Source: Candidatus Lambdaproteobacteria bacterium
Lineage (GTDB): Bacteria > SAR324 > JACQKK01
Direction: 5' to 3'
DNA: 35,970 bases
NCBI GenBank assembly: GCA_016199125.1
Contig: JACQHH010000143.1
Span: 1-35,970 of the forward strand
Shown here: positions 9,037 to 17,559 of the stretch, one piece after another
How positions within the stretch are numbered: position 1 is the stretch's first letter
Layout: each line of letters starts with the position of its first letter
The notes under the pieces: model-generated
Told to the model about the DNA's origin: nothing
The model's database searches: none
Seen by the model: the letters and a program-made list of their open reading frames with translations, nothing else
Program-made: the position numbers and the translations under genes

Positions 9037-9099
9037 AGGGCCCGCGCATCCGCGGACACCCCGGCCGGCCATGGTCTGCAAGGATGGTGTGGCGGGGCC

Positions 9100-10035
9100 T
9101 CACACGCCCGGAGGGTGCTTGTGTTTCACCGCGGTGACCACGTTGCCGCCGTCACTGAAGCGCAGCTCGTCCATGAACATCTGCGCCAGCAGAATGCCCC
9201 GGCCGCTGGGCTTGAACAGGTTGGCCGGGTCGGTGGGATCGGGAATGCGGGACACGTCGAACCCGGGCCCTTCGTCCTCGATGCGCACCACGGCCTTGGA
9301 GTCGCTGACGGTGGCCACGATCTTCACCACGCGGTCCTGGAACGGCAGGGCGTGCTTGCGCCGGGCGATCTCATCCAGATAGTCCGCTTCGCTGCTGGAC
9401 TTGAGCTGGATCTTCGTGTCGCCGGCCATCTCCAGGTTGCCGTGCTCGATGGCGTTGATGATCAGCTCCATCAGGCCCAGCGCCGTGTTCTGCCGCGTGT
9501 CCTCGTTGCACACGCCCATGGACTCGAACACGCGCACGAGCCGGAAGGCGATGGTGCTCGCCAGCTCCAGGTCGTTGGGAATCAGGTAGGTCAGGTTGTC
9601 GACGCCCACCAGGTAGGTGTCGGTCTCCCGTTCGCGCAGTTGCTTGCGGCGATCCTCCTGCAGCAGGATGTAGCGCTCCGCCTCGGTGCGGATGGCGTGC
9701 TCCAACTCGGCGAAATCGTAGGGCTTGCGGAAGAAGTTGCGCGCCCCCAGGCGCATGGCCCGCACCACGTCGTCGTAATCCCCGTGCCCGCTGACCACGA
9801 TGAATCCCAATTCGGGGTTCTTGGCGCGGGCATGGCGGATCAGCTCGAAGCCATCCACGTTGGGCATGCGGATATCCGTGACGACGATCTGCACCTGGTC
9901 GTTGGAATCCAGCAGGTGGGCGGCAACCAGGCCATCGGGAGCCAGAAAGATATTGAATTTGTTTGCAAATCTTCGCTGGAAGGTGGCGCGGATGCCTTCT
10001 TCGTCGTCAACGAATAGCACGCTGATGGACTCCAT
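9100..10035 (-). CDS. Response regulator receiver fused to an anti-sigma-like HATPase domain
   Basis: 311-residue signalling protein. Residues ~5-120 are a receiver domain with the acidic pair (VDDEE), phospho-acceptor Asp in VVTDIRMPNVDG, the Ser of VVSGHG and the Lys of FRKPYDF. After a charged linker comes an ATPase domain of the RsbW/SpoIIAB type: N-box LMELIINAIEHGN, ATP-lid motifs RIEDEGPGFD and GRGILLAQ. There is no phospho-acceptor His box, so it is not a histidine kinase; the family logic is receiver-controlled serine kinase or anti-sigma activity. The start ATG has a weak site (AGG eight bases upstream). No anti-anti-sigma or sigma gene is nearby, so its partner is unknown. Confidence 0.85.
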   Translation of the reverse strand: MESISVLFVDDEEGIRATFQRRFANKFNIFLAPDGLVAAHLLDSNDQVQIVVTDIRMPNVDGFELIRHARAKNPELGFIVVSGHGDYDDVVRAMRLGARNFFRKPYDFAELEHAIRTEAERYILLQEDRRKQLRERETDTYLVGVDNLTYLIPNDLELASTIAFRLVRVFESMGVCNEDTRQNTALGLMELIINAIEHGNLEMAGDTKIQLKSSSEADYLDEIARRKHALPFQDRVVKIVATVSDSKAVVRIEDEGPGFDVSRIPDPTDPANLFKPSGRGILLAQMFMDELRFSDGGNVVTAVKHKHPPGV

Positions 10036-10581
10036 ATCCCAAGCCTGGACGAGAATGTCTGGTGTGCTGGAAGCATGCGCAAAGCGCCGCGCCAACTTGG
10101 CGGCGCGTCGGGGCCACCGGGCGCCACACGCAACGGATCGACAGCGGGAGCGGGTGCCTGCGCCCACGGCGCCGCACGCGTCCCCTGGCCTGCGCTCCAC
10201 AATCATTAACCTACTAACGCACGGCGCGCCACTTTCGTTGCCGGTGGGAACCATCGGGCGTGGGCAACGCCCTGGGAGCATGCGCTCCGCGCGTCTCACG
10301 GGCGCCCGTTGCGGGCGGTGCCTGTTTTCCGTGCGCGGTGAATGTGCTACGGTGGCGCAACTTTCCAGGGCAGAACGTCACGGCGACCGCGCGGCCAGGC
10401 CGCGTGCGTCCAAGGCGACTTTCGGGGCAGACCCCATGTGCGGATTGTGCGGCGTGTTGCCTGAGCTCTTCCTAAAAACTCCGCCCGCGACACGTACCGG
10501 GCGCCCGGTCGCCACAGCGGCCGCGGCGCACGACCCGGCGCCACACGGCTCCCGCCGCACCGCCCACCCGGGGAGCGCCCC
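10036..10581. other. 546-base divergent gap between the response regulator and recN
   Basis: This must hold the two divergent promoters, but none is convincing; TTTTCC-17-TACGGT at about 10324-10352 is a weak candidate for recN. GGGCGT/ACGCCC at 10256-10272 is a six-base-pair inverted repeat. A 50-codon ORF from 10437 to 10588 starts MCGLCGV, overlaps the recN start by seven bases and has no clear homology beyond that; see findings. Most of the region looks non-coding. Confidence 0.4.
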
Positions 10582-12273
10582 GTGCTGACCCGTCTGGCCA
10601 TTGCCAATCTGGCCACGATTGCATCGATCGCCATAGAGTTCGAGGCGGGATTCACCGTGCTCACCGGAGAAACCGGCGCGGGCAAGTCCATCATGATCGA
10701 CGCCATCCGTCTGGTGCTGGGGGGCAAGGCCGTGCCGGACATGATCCGCACGGGCGCCGAGCAACTGACCGTGGAAGCCGCCTTCGACGTCTCGGCCCAG
10801 CCCGCCGTGATCGCCGCCGTGCAGGCCCAGGAGATTCCCCTGGCCGGCGAGCTGATCCTGCGGCGCGTGGTCAACGCTTCCGGGCGCAGCCGCGTGCTGC
10901 TCAACGGCAGCCAGATCACCATGGCCCAGCTCGAGCAGATCGCCCCCTATCTGGTGAACATCCACGGACAGCACGACAACCAGATGCTGCTCAATCCGGC
11001 CACGCACCTGGACTTCCTCGACGGCTTCGCCGATCTGGCCGGTCCGCGCGACCGCTTTGCGCAAACATTCCGCCAATATTCCGCCGCCCGCCGCGAGCGC
11101 GAGGAGCTGCAGAGCGCCGCGGAACGGCAGCAGCGGCGCGCCCAGGAGCTGAGCAACCAGATCGAGGACATCCAGGCCGCCAGCCCCAGCCGGGAAGAGG
11201 AGGCGGCGCTGCAACTGGAGCTGAATCAGCTCACCCACGCCGAGCAGTTGCTCACCCTCGCGGGCACCTTCGGCCAGGGACTCTACGAGGCCGAGGACGC
11301 GCTGGTGGGGCGGCTGGGCGACCTCACGCACACGCTGGCGCAGGCCGCGGCCATCGACCCCACCCTGCAACCCCAGGTGGCCCAACTCGAACCCATCCGC
11401 ATCCAACTGGAGGAACTGCACCAGGCGGTGCGGCGCTATGCGGCCGGCCTGGAGACCGATCCGCTGCGCCTGGACGCCGTGCATGCGCGTCTGGCCGTGC
11501 TGGAGCGGCTCAAGCGGCGCTTCGGAGGCAGCATCGCAGCCGTGCTGGAGACCCTGCAGCGCAGCAGCCAGGAGCTGGAGGCGCTGGAGCAATCGGACGC
11601 GCGGCTGGCGGCCCTGGAGCGCACACTGGGCGAACTGGCCAAGGCCTTGCATCAACATGCACAAACCTTGACGGCACGACGCACCAGACACGCGGCCAGG
11701 CTGAGCGAGCGCATCATGGCGGAGCTGAAGCAACTGGGCATGCAGAACGTGACCTTCGACCTGCGCCTGCAACCGGTGGGCAGCGGCGGCGGCGCGCCGC
11801 AATACGGCGTGCGTGGAGCGGAAAGCGCCGAGTTCCTGCTCAGCACCAACCCCGGTCAGACGCCGCGACCGCTTTCGCGCATCGCCTCGGGCGGAGAACT
11901 CAGCCGCACCATGCTCGCCCTGAAGACCATCCTGGCCCAGGCCGACCCGACCAGCGCGCTGATCTTCGACGAGGTGGACGCCGGCATCAGCGGCGCCACG
12001 GCGGAAATCGTCGGGCGCAAGCTGCGCGCCCTGGGCCGCACGCACCAGGTGCTCTGCGTGACCCACCTGCCGCAGATTGCCGCCCAGAGCGACCACCACT
12101 TCCGCGTCAGCAAGGCCGTGCGCCAGCGCGAAACCTTCACCACGGTGGCGGTGCTGGACGGCGACGAGCGCGTGCGGGAGGTGGCGCGCCTGCTCAGCGG
12201 CCTGGAAGTGAGCGACAAATCCCTGGCCTCGGCCGCCGAGCTGGTGGGCCGCGCCCAGGAATCGCCCGCGTAG
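10582..12273 (+). CDS. recN: DNA repair ATPase RecN
   Basis: 563-residue SMC-like repair protein acting on double-strand breaks. The N-terminal half-ATPase has Walker A GETGAGKS near residue 32 and a QHDNQMLLNP segment near 130. Two Glu/Gln/Ala-rich coiled-coil arms fill residues ~165-380. The C-terminal half-ATPase has the ABC signature SGGELSR and Walker B LIFDEVDAGISG, followed by CVTHLPQIAAQSDHH. Length matches the family. The GTG start has GGGGAG six bases upstream. It is followed after 92 bases by fliJ on the same strand, so recN may lead the flagellar transcript; NAD kinase, often next to recN, is not here. Confidence 0.95.
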   Translation: MLTRLAIANLATIASIAIEFEAGFTVLTGETGAGKSIMIDAIRLVLGGKAVPDMIRTGAEQLTVEAAFDVSAQPAVIAAVQAQEIPLAGELILRRVVNASGRSRVLLNGSQITMAQLEQIAPYLVNIHGQHDNQMLLNPATHLDFLDGFADLAGPRDRFAQTFRQYSAARREREELQSAAERQQRRAQELSNQIEDIQAASPSREEEAALQLELNQLTHAEQLLTLAGTFGQGLYEAEDALVGRLGDLTHTLAQAAAIDPTLQPQVAQLEPIRIQLEELHQAVRRYAAGLETDPLRLDAVHARLAVLERLKRRFGGSIAAVLETLQRSSQELEALEQSDARLAALERTLGELAKALHQHAQTLTARRTRHAARLSERIMAELKQLGMQNVTFDLRLQPVGSGGGAPQYGVRGAESAEFLLSTNPGQTPRPLSRIASGGELSRTMLALKTILAQADPTSALIFDEVDAGISGATAEIVGRKLRALGRTHQVLCVTHLPQIAAQSDHHFRVSKAVRQRETFTTVAVLDGDERVREVARLLSGLEVSDKSLASAAELVGRAQESPA

Positions 12274-12365
12274 CCCGCCTCCGGCGCAAGGTCACCGCGC
12301 GGCGCGCCGTCATGCGGCACCCAACGGCGCGCGGCAAACCCCCAACCCCCAGCCTCAGGCACCCC

Positions 12366-12806
12366 GTGTTCCGATTCAGCCTGCAGACCGTGCTCGAGGT
12401 GCGGGAACGCCAGGAAAAGATCAAGTACAAGGAATTCAGCCAGGAGCTGATCCGCCGCCAGACGCTGCAGGCCCGCATCGAAGCGCTGCACCAGGATCTG
12501 GCGCGGGCCGGGCGGCACACCGACGAGGTCCGCCGCCGGGGGACATCGGCCCAACCCCTGCAACTGCACGAGCACTTCCGCAACCGGGTCAATGCCGAGA
12601 TCGCCGTGCTGCTCGATCAGTTGCGTCAGCAGGAGCAGGCCGTGGAGGCCAAGCGGCGCGAGCTGGTCAAGGCACGCCAGGAGCATCGCACGCTGGAAAT
12701 CCTGAAGGAGAAGGAGTTTGGGCGGTATGAGATGGAGCTCAACCGCAGGGAGCGCGCCATCATGGACGAGGTCGCTTCCAACAACCACTTCAACCCGCGC
12801 GGTTGA
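12366..12806 (+). CDS. fliJ: Flagellar export chaperone/stalk protein FliJ
   Basis: 146-residue, almost entirely helical coiled-coil protein. It opens with FRFSLQTVLEVRERQEKIKYKEF, the typical FliJ N-terminus, followed by long charged heptad-like stretches to the end. FliJ sits in the type III export ATPase ring with FliI. The GTG at 12366 is chosen because FliJ proteins begin a residue or two before FRFSLQ; the ORF track start at 12312 adds a Pro/Arg-rich tail without features. An AGG lies six bases before the GTG. fliI is not in the window. Confidence 0.85.
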   Translation: MFRFSLQTVLEVRERQEKIKYKEFSQELIRRQTLQARIEALHQDLARAGRHTDEVRRRGTSAQPLQLHEHFRNRVNAEIAVLLDQLRQQEQAVEAKRRELVKARQEHRTLEILKEKEFGRYEMELNRRERAIMDEVASNNHFNPRG

Positions 12807-12828
12807 TGAACCCGGGACGATTCATAAG

Positions 12829-13440
12829 ATGCTGAAATCAAAAGGGTACAAACGCCTCGTGGCCTTGGCCGCGATTTTTTTCCTGCTCGCCGCCGCGCCG
12901 GGGCCCGGATATAGCATGTCCAGGATCAAGACCTGGGTGAACCGAGTTCGCCCGGGCACCTTTCCGGAATTGGAAGCCGAAAAGAGCAAAGAGCCGAGTC
13001 CTGCTCAACCATCCGAAAAAGCCAGGGAGGCACTCACGGAGACGGAGCGGCAGATTCTGCTGAGTCTGATGGAGCGCAAGCGCCAGTTGGACGAGCGGGA
13101 TCTCCTTCTCAATCAACGGGAAGAACAGCTCCGAGTGCTTCGCGACAACATTCAGCATCAGGTCGCGGAATTGAAACGGCTTCAAGGCGAGATCGAAGCC
13201 AGCATTGAAGCGAGAAAAGCGCTGGATGCGGAAAATCTGAACAAGGTCGTCAACCTGTACAACGGAATGGATCCCAAGCGGGCCGCGGAACAATTTCAGA
13301 CCCTTGATCCCAAGGTTGCCGTGCGGATCCTGTTGACCATGAATCAGCGCAAGGCTGCGGCGCTCCTGGAAGAGCTTCCTCCAGCGCAGGCGAAACGCAT
13401 CACGGAAGAAATCGTGAGCCGAGCCCCCGGCACCAACTGA
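12829..13440 (+). CDS. motE: MotE-like flagellar chaperone (MgtE-N-like domain)
   Basis: Predicted 203-residue exported or membrane-anchored protein. A signal/anchor segment (LVALAAIFFLLAAAPGPGYS) is followed by a charged coiled coil (residues ~80-145, REEQLRVLRDNIQHQVAEL...) and a C-terminal helical domain (LYNGMDPKRAAEQFQTLDPKVAVRILLTMNQRKAAALLEEL). That domain is like the N-terminal intracellular domain of MgtE. This layout is that of MotE, which stabilises the motor protein MotC in alphaproteobacteria, and of related proteins beside fliJ in other genomes. The start ATG is 22 bases after fliJ. Its codon use looks less GC-biased than its neighbours. Role inferred from domain order and position. 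Confidence 0.7.
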   Translation: MLKSKGYKRLVALAAIFFLLAAAPGPGYSMSRIKTWVNRVRPGTFPELEAEKSKEPSPAQPSEKAREALTETERQILLSLMERKRQLDERDLLLNQREEQLRVLRDNIQHQVAELKRLQGEIEASIEARKALDAENLNKVVNLYNGMDPKRAAEQFQTLDPKVAVRILLTMNQRKAAALLEELPPAQAKRITEEIVSRAPGTN

Positions 13441-13495
13441 TCGTCACCGTTGCAGACAGGATTTGAGCGATCTGTTCCCAAGGAAAGGGAATTGA

Positions 13496-15004
13496 GTGAT
13501 CGCGGGAATCATCAACTCCGCCGGCATCAAGGAAGACCCGCCGGCGACGATGAACGCCCCATCCGGAAGCAGCCGCGGTTTTGACCGTGCGCTGCGGCAA
13601 GCCTCGAACCGGCCACCGGCCCAACGGGCGGCCACGGAGCAGCAACGCAGCTCCGGTTCCGATCCTCAGGTGCGCCAGAAGTATGGCGCCGCGGCCAAGG
13701 CCGCCCAGGGCTCTCCTTCGAGCCAGGGCGCGAACGGCGCGGAACCACCTGGGGACGCGGAAAATATTGCCTCGCCCGAGTCCAGGGGCGAGGAAAATAT
13801 TGCCCAGTCCCAAGGCAAGGACGAACAATCCCTCAAGCCAGGCGTGCAGGTGGGCACCGATGCGACGGCCAGTCTGGCTGCCGTGGCACCGGCGCTGACC
13901 CTTGTGCCGCAGAGCGCCGATGGCGGCAGTACGGACGTGCAAGCGGGCGCCGCAAGCCCGGCAACGCCGTCCGTTCAGGCCGACGCGTTGCAGTTCAACG
14001 CCGACACGGAGGGCTCGCAGATCGTATCGCGCCCTGGCATCAGCGCGCAGATCGGCGGCGCGGCCTATCGCCTCACGCAACACGGCGGCAGCGAGGCCCA
14101 GTTCGCGGCCCAGGCCGGGCAGACGCCCCAGTCGGGCGCCGTGGTCCTGCCCCGGGGCATGGCGCTGCAGGAGGCGGTGCCCGAAACCGCGCCCAAGCTG
14201 ACCCCACCCAAGGACGACACCACCACGCAACTGCTGAACCTGGCTCGTCAGCCGGTGGCGCGCGCGCCCATCGCGGGCGCGCTGACGCCACAGCAACTGG
14301 TGCAGCAGACCCTGGTGCAGGGCGATGCGCAGACGCGCAACCAGCTCATGATGACCTACGGGCTCAACCAGAGCCCGCAGTTGGCGGCGGGCAGCACGCC
14401 GTTGCCGCAAATGGGCATCCTGGGCCAGCCGCGCTTCTTCGGCGATGCGCCGCTGACCACCAGCCTGCGTCAGAGCGCCGAAACGCGCGAGGGCTCCACG
14501 GCGACTCTGCCGGGACCCGTGCAGTTGCCCCTAGCCCCCGCGGGCGTGGCCCAGGCGCAGGGCGCAGGGGCCGCGGTACCCAGCGAGCACATGCTGGAGC
14601 GCATGGTGCACGAGGCACGGTTGATGCTCGGTGGAAACCGCAACGAGGCCAGCTTCAAGCTGCATCCGGAACATTTGGGCGAAGTCACCATGAAGGTCAC
14701 CCAGCACGACGGCGTGATCAAGCTGGATCTGACCGTCCACAATCACGCAGTGAAGACCCTGATCGAATCCCAGATGGATGAGCTCCGGCAGCGCCTGAGC
14801 GCAGAGCACCTGGGCGGGGGGGAATTCACCTTCAATGTCAACGTCAACCAAAACGATCACCAGCCCCGCGAGGGGGTGCTGACGCAGGCCGCCGACAGCA
14901 TGGCGCCGCTGGGCCGCAGGCCCGCGGAGCCCGGCCCGGCCGCCAACCTGCCGCCCAGGCTGCGTCCCGTCTGGGGCCTGGCCGGCACGGGAATCTACGC
15001 CTGA
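13496..15004 (+). CDS. fliK: Flagellar hook-length control protein FliK
   Basis: 502-residue protein with a long, low-complexity Ala/Gln/Pro/Gly-rich N-terminal part, as expected of the molecular ruler. A conserved C-terminal Flg_hook domain covers about residues 360-460 (EASFKLHPEHLGEVTMKVTQ, then MDELRQRLSAEHLGGGEFTFNVNV). FliK senses hook length and switches export specificity. The GTG start has AGGGA five bases upstream. It lies between motE and flgD. Two copies of GGAAAATATTGCC, listed separately, make an in-frame ENIA repeat near residue 90. Confidence 0.88.
   Translation: MIAGIINSAGIKEDPPATMNAPSGSSRGFDRALRQASNRPPAQRAATEQQRSSGSDPQVRQKYGAAAKAAQGSPSSQGANGAEPPGDAENIASPESRGEENIAQSQGKDEQSLKPGVQVGTDATASLAAVAPALTLVPQSADGGSTDVQAGAASPATPSVQADALQFNADTEGSQIVSRPGISAQIGGAAYRLTQHGGSEAQFAAQAGQTPQSGAVVLPRGMALQEAVPETAPKLTPPKDDTTTQLLNLARQPVARAPIAGALTPQQLVQQTLVQGDAQTRNQLMMTYGLNQSPQLAAGSTPLPQMGILGQPRFFGDAPLTTSLRQSAETREGSTATLPGPVQLPLAPAGVAQAQGAGAAVPSEHMLERMVHEARLMLGGNRNEASFKLHPEHLGEVTMKVTQHDGVIKLDLTVHNHAVKTLIESQMDELRQRLSAEHLGGGEFTFNVNVNQNDHQPREGVLTQAADSMAPLGRRPAEPGPAANLPPRLRPVWGLAGTGIYA
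13759..13804 (+). repeat. Two direct copies of GGAAAATATTGCC inside fliK
   Basis: The 13-base AT-rich word occurs at 13759-13771 and 13792-13804, 33 bases (11 codons) apart, and encodes ENIA twice. It stands out against GC-rich surroundings and looks like a small in-frame duplication in the ruler region. Confidence 0.6.
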
Positions 15005-15027
15005 CCATCGAATAGGAGTCGCGCCAC

Positions 15028-15804
15028 ATGGATGTACGAGCCAATACCGAGACCGCGTTGCGCCAGGCCGGCACGTCGCTGGCCAATGCCACCAGCGCAC
15101 CTGCCCCCGGCGGCAAGGACAAGCTGGGCAAGGACGATTTCCTCAAGCTGCTCATGGCGCAGGTGACCCATCAGGACCCGCTGAATCCGATGGATTCCCA
15201 GGGCATGATGAATCAGCTCACCCAGATGGGCGCGTTGGAGCAGATGGTCAATCTCAATGCGGGCGTCGGCAAGCTCAACGAAGTGCAGGCCGATATCGCG
15301 CGCTCCAGCGCCTACACGTTCCTGGACAAGGACGTGGCGGTGCGGGGCGGCGGCGCCAGCGTGGAGGCGGGGACGCCCACCACCCCGGTCATCTTCGAGC
15401 TGCCCTCGGAGGCTGAGCAGGTGCAGGTGAACGTGCTCGACACCCAGGGACAGCCGGTACGGCGGTTGGAACTGGGACGCTACGCGGCCGGCAACCACGA
15501 GGTGCGCTGGGACGGCAAGGACGATGCCGGCATGCCCGTGGCCGACGGCAACTACCGCTACGAGGTCTCCGCCACGGCCGGCGACGCCGCTCCGCTGACG
15601 GTGGACATGTTCAGCCGCGGCAAGGTGGCGGGCGTGCGCTTCAGCAACGGGCGCAGCCTGATCAAAGTCAATGGCCGCGAAGTAGACATTCGCGACGTGG
15701 TCGAGCTGTCCAACCAGTCGCAGCGGCTCTTCGGCGAGCGCAAGCCCCTGCCGCTGCAACAGAATTTCAGGCTCATGCCGCCCATCAAGGAGCCGCAGCG
15801 CTAG
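15028..15804 (+). CDS. flgD: Flagellar hook cap/scaffold protein FlgD
   Basis: 258-residue scaffold for hook assembly. The N-terminal FlgD signature is clear: KDDFLKLLMAQVTHQDPLNPMDSQGMMNQLTQMGALEQM at about residues 36-75. It is followed by the FlgD Ig-like/Tudor region (VNVLDTQGQPVRRLELGRYAAGNHEVRWDGKDDAG) and the C-terminal RGKVAGVRFSNGRSLIKVNGREVDIRDV. The ATG is supported by AGGAG nine bases upstream. It starts 23 bases after fliK and precedes flgE, the standard order. Confidence 0.93.
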   Translation: MDVRANTETALRQAGTSLANATSAPAPGGKDKLGKDDFLKLLMAQVTHQDPLNPMDSQGMMNQLTQMGALEQMVNLNAGVGKLNEVQADIARSSAYTFLDKDVAVRGGGASVEAGTPTTPVIFELPSEAEQVQVNVLDTQGQPVRRLELGRYAAGNHEVRWDGKDDAGMPVADGNYRYEVSATAGDAAPLTVDMFSRGKVAGVRFSNGRSLIKVNGREVDIRDVVELSNQSQRLFGERKPLPLQQNFRLMPPIKEPQR

Positions 15805-15980
15805 CCGCTGCCGCCATGGGCGGAGCGCCGGTCACATGGATGTGCACGCCGGAATCAATGAACTGAACGACCCGACCGCATGGAACGGTGGGTCCATCCA
15901 AACGGATTTGGTATCGCCGCTGCAGGAGCCGCCCAGGCGGCCTGGCCGCGCGATTCCTCAGGAAAGAGAAGAGGGTTTCT

Positions 15981-17447
15981 ATGTTCGCATTGAATTCCGG
16001 CGCGAGCGCCTTGAATGCATACGGCGAGGGCATGACCGTGGTGGGCTCCAACATCGCCAACGTGAACACGGTCGGCTACAAGTCCAGCCGCGTGAATTTT
16101 CAGGACATGCTCGCCACGCAGGTGCGCGGGGCCAAGCAGACGATCGGCAAAGGCGTGTCGATCGCCAGCGTGCAGGGTGAATTCACGCCCGGCAGCCTCG
16201 AATCTTCGACCCGCATCACCGACCTGGCCATCGAGGGCGATGGCTTCTTTACGCTGCGGGACGAATTCGGCCGCACGTTCTATTCCCGTGCCGGCAACTT
16301 TGACTTCGACAAGGAGGGCGTGCTGGTGGCGCCATCCGGCGAGAAGGTGATGGTGCAGGACATCAACCGCGTCACGGGCGAAATCCAGGGCTTCGCCAAG
16401 CAGGCCAAGATGGTGGGCCTCACCAGCCCGCCCACGGCCACCGGCGACGGCACCAACAACACCGGCGTGCGGATCGCGGCCAACCTCAACGCCGAAGTCA
16501 CCGTGCCCGCGGTGCCTTTCGATCCCACCAACGTCCAATCGGAAATGTTCAACTTCTCCACCAGCGCCATCGTGTACGACGAGCGCGGCGGGGAGCACGT
16601 GATGAACATCGTGTTCCGCAAGATGGCCGACACGCCGCAGCAGATCGATGCGGCTACTGGCCAGCCCATCCCCGGCAGCGGATCGCGCAACCAGTGGCAA
16701 TGGTACGCCGTGTTCAACGCGGGCGAGTTCCAGGGCAACCCGGAGCAACTCGTGGCGCTGGGCGGCGGCTTCTTGCGCTTCGCGGACAACGGGCGCCTGC
16801 TGGAAAGCACCAACGGCCAGTTCGTGGCCGCCGGCCCCGGCCAGGTGGGACCCACCGGTCAGCTCATTCCGCCCGGCCCGCCGCAACTGGTGCGCCGGCC
16901 GCTCAACGAGGGCGTGCCCGTCCCGCAGATCGTGGTGCCCTTCTTCGAGACGCCGCAGACCATCGGGCTCAATTTCGGCCTGGGCTCGAATCCGTTCGAC
17001 CCCACCGATGGGCGCACGGGCCTGGACGGCATCACCCAGTTCGCGGCGGAATCCAAGGTGAGCAAGCTGGAGGCCGATGGCGGCAAGGTGGGCAACCTGG
17101 AGGGCTTCGACATCACCGCGGCCGGCATTATCAACGGCCACTTCGACAACGGCGCCATCCAGCCGGTCTATCGCCTGGTGCTCACGCGCTTCCAGAACAA
17201 CCCCGGCCTGCTGCGCCAGGGCGACAACAAGTTCGCCGAATCGCTGACCTCCGGGCGGCCGGTGGTGGGCAACCCCAACGACGGCACTTTCGGCAGCGTG
17301 CGCTCGCAGAACCTGGAGAAATCCAACGTGGATCTCTCCACCGAATTCGTGCGCATGATCGAAACCCAGCGCGGATTCCAGGCCAACGCCAAGTCCATCA
17401 CCGCCAGCGACGAGATGCTGGCCGACTTGGTGGCCATGAAGCGCTAA
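15981..17447 (+). CDS. flgE: Flagellar hook protein FlgE
   Basis: 488-residue hook subunit. The N-terminus MFALNSGASALNAYGEGMTVVGSNIANVNTVGYKSSRVNF is the conserved rod/hook helix D0. LEIEGDGFF-type sequence (LAIEGDGFFTLRDEFG) follows near residue 80, and the C-terminal helix LEKSNVDLSTEFVRMIETQRGFQANAKSI completes the D0 pair. Length and the central variable domain fit FlgE better than FlgG or FlgF. The ATG at 15981 has AGAGGG seven bases upstream; the track ORF start at 15888 adds an Arg-rich stretch lacking homology. The gap of 176 bases after flgD holds nothing I recognise. Confidence 0.92.
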   Translation: MFALNSGASALNAYGEGMTVVGSNIANVNTVGYKSSRVNFQDMLATQVRGAKQTIGKGVSIASVQGEFTPGSLESSTRITDLAIEGDGFFTLRDEFGRTFYSRAGNFDFDKEGVLVAPSGEKVMVQDINRVTGEIQGFAKQAKMVGLTSPPTATGDGTNNTGVRIAANLNAEVTVPAVPFDPTNVQSEMFNFSTSAIVYDERGGEHVMNIVFRKMADTPQQIDAATGQPIPGSGSRNQWQWYAVFNAGEFQGNPEQLVALGGGFLRFADNGRLLESTNGQFVAAGPGQVGPTGQLIPPGPPQLVRRPLNEGVPVPQIVVPFFETPQTIGLNFGLGSNPFDPTDGRTGLDGITQFAAESKVSKLEADGGKVGNLEGFDITAAGIINGHFDNGAIQPVYRLVLTRFQNNPGLLRQGDNKFAESLTSGRPVVGNPNDGTFGSVRSQNLEKSNVDLSTEFVRMIETQRGFQANAKSITASDEMLADLVAMKR

Positions 17448-17480
17448 GCCTGAGCGCTTCCGCAGCGTAGCGACCCTCCA

Positions 17481-17502
17481 AGGGAGGCCCCCGGGCCTCC
17501 CT
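17481..17502. terminator. Strong hairpin between converging flgE and murE
   Basis: AGGGAGGCCC and GGGCCTCCCT form a perfect ten-base inverted repeat around CC (about eight pairs with a six-base loop in practice), 33 bases after the flgE stop. A weak pyrimidine run with TTT follows. It lies between convergent genes and could serve both. Confidence 0.6.
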
Positions 17503-17559
17503 GCCTTTCCCCTCCCCGACTGTTCCGCATTGCCTCCGGCGTGTACCGGGTGTCCCTGG

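Noticed and set aside
10200-10240. Sigma-54 promoter (TGGCGC...GTGCG) upstream of the response regulator
   Set aside because: The GC of the -12 element is two bases too close to the -24 GG.
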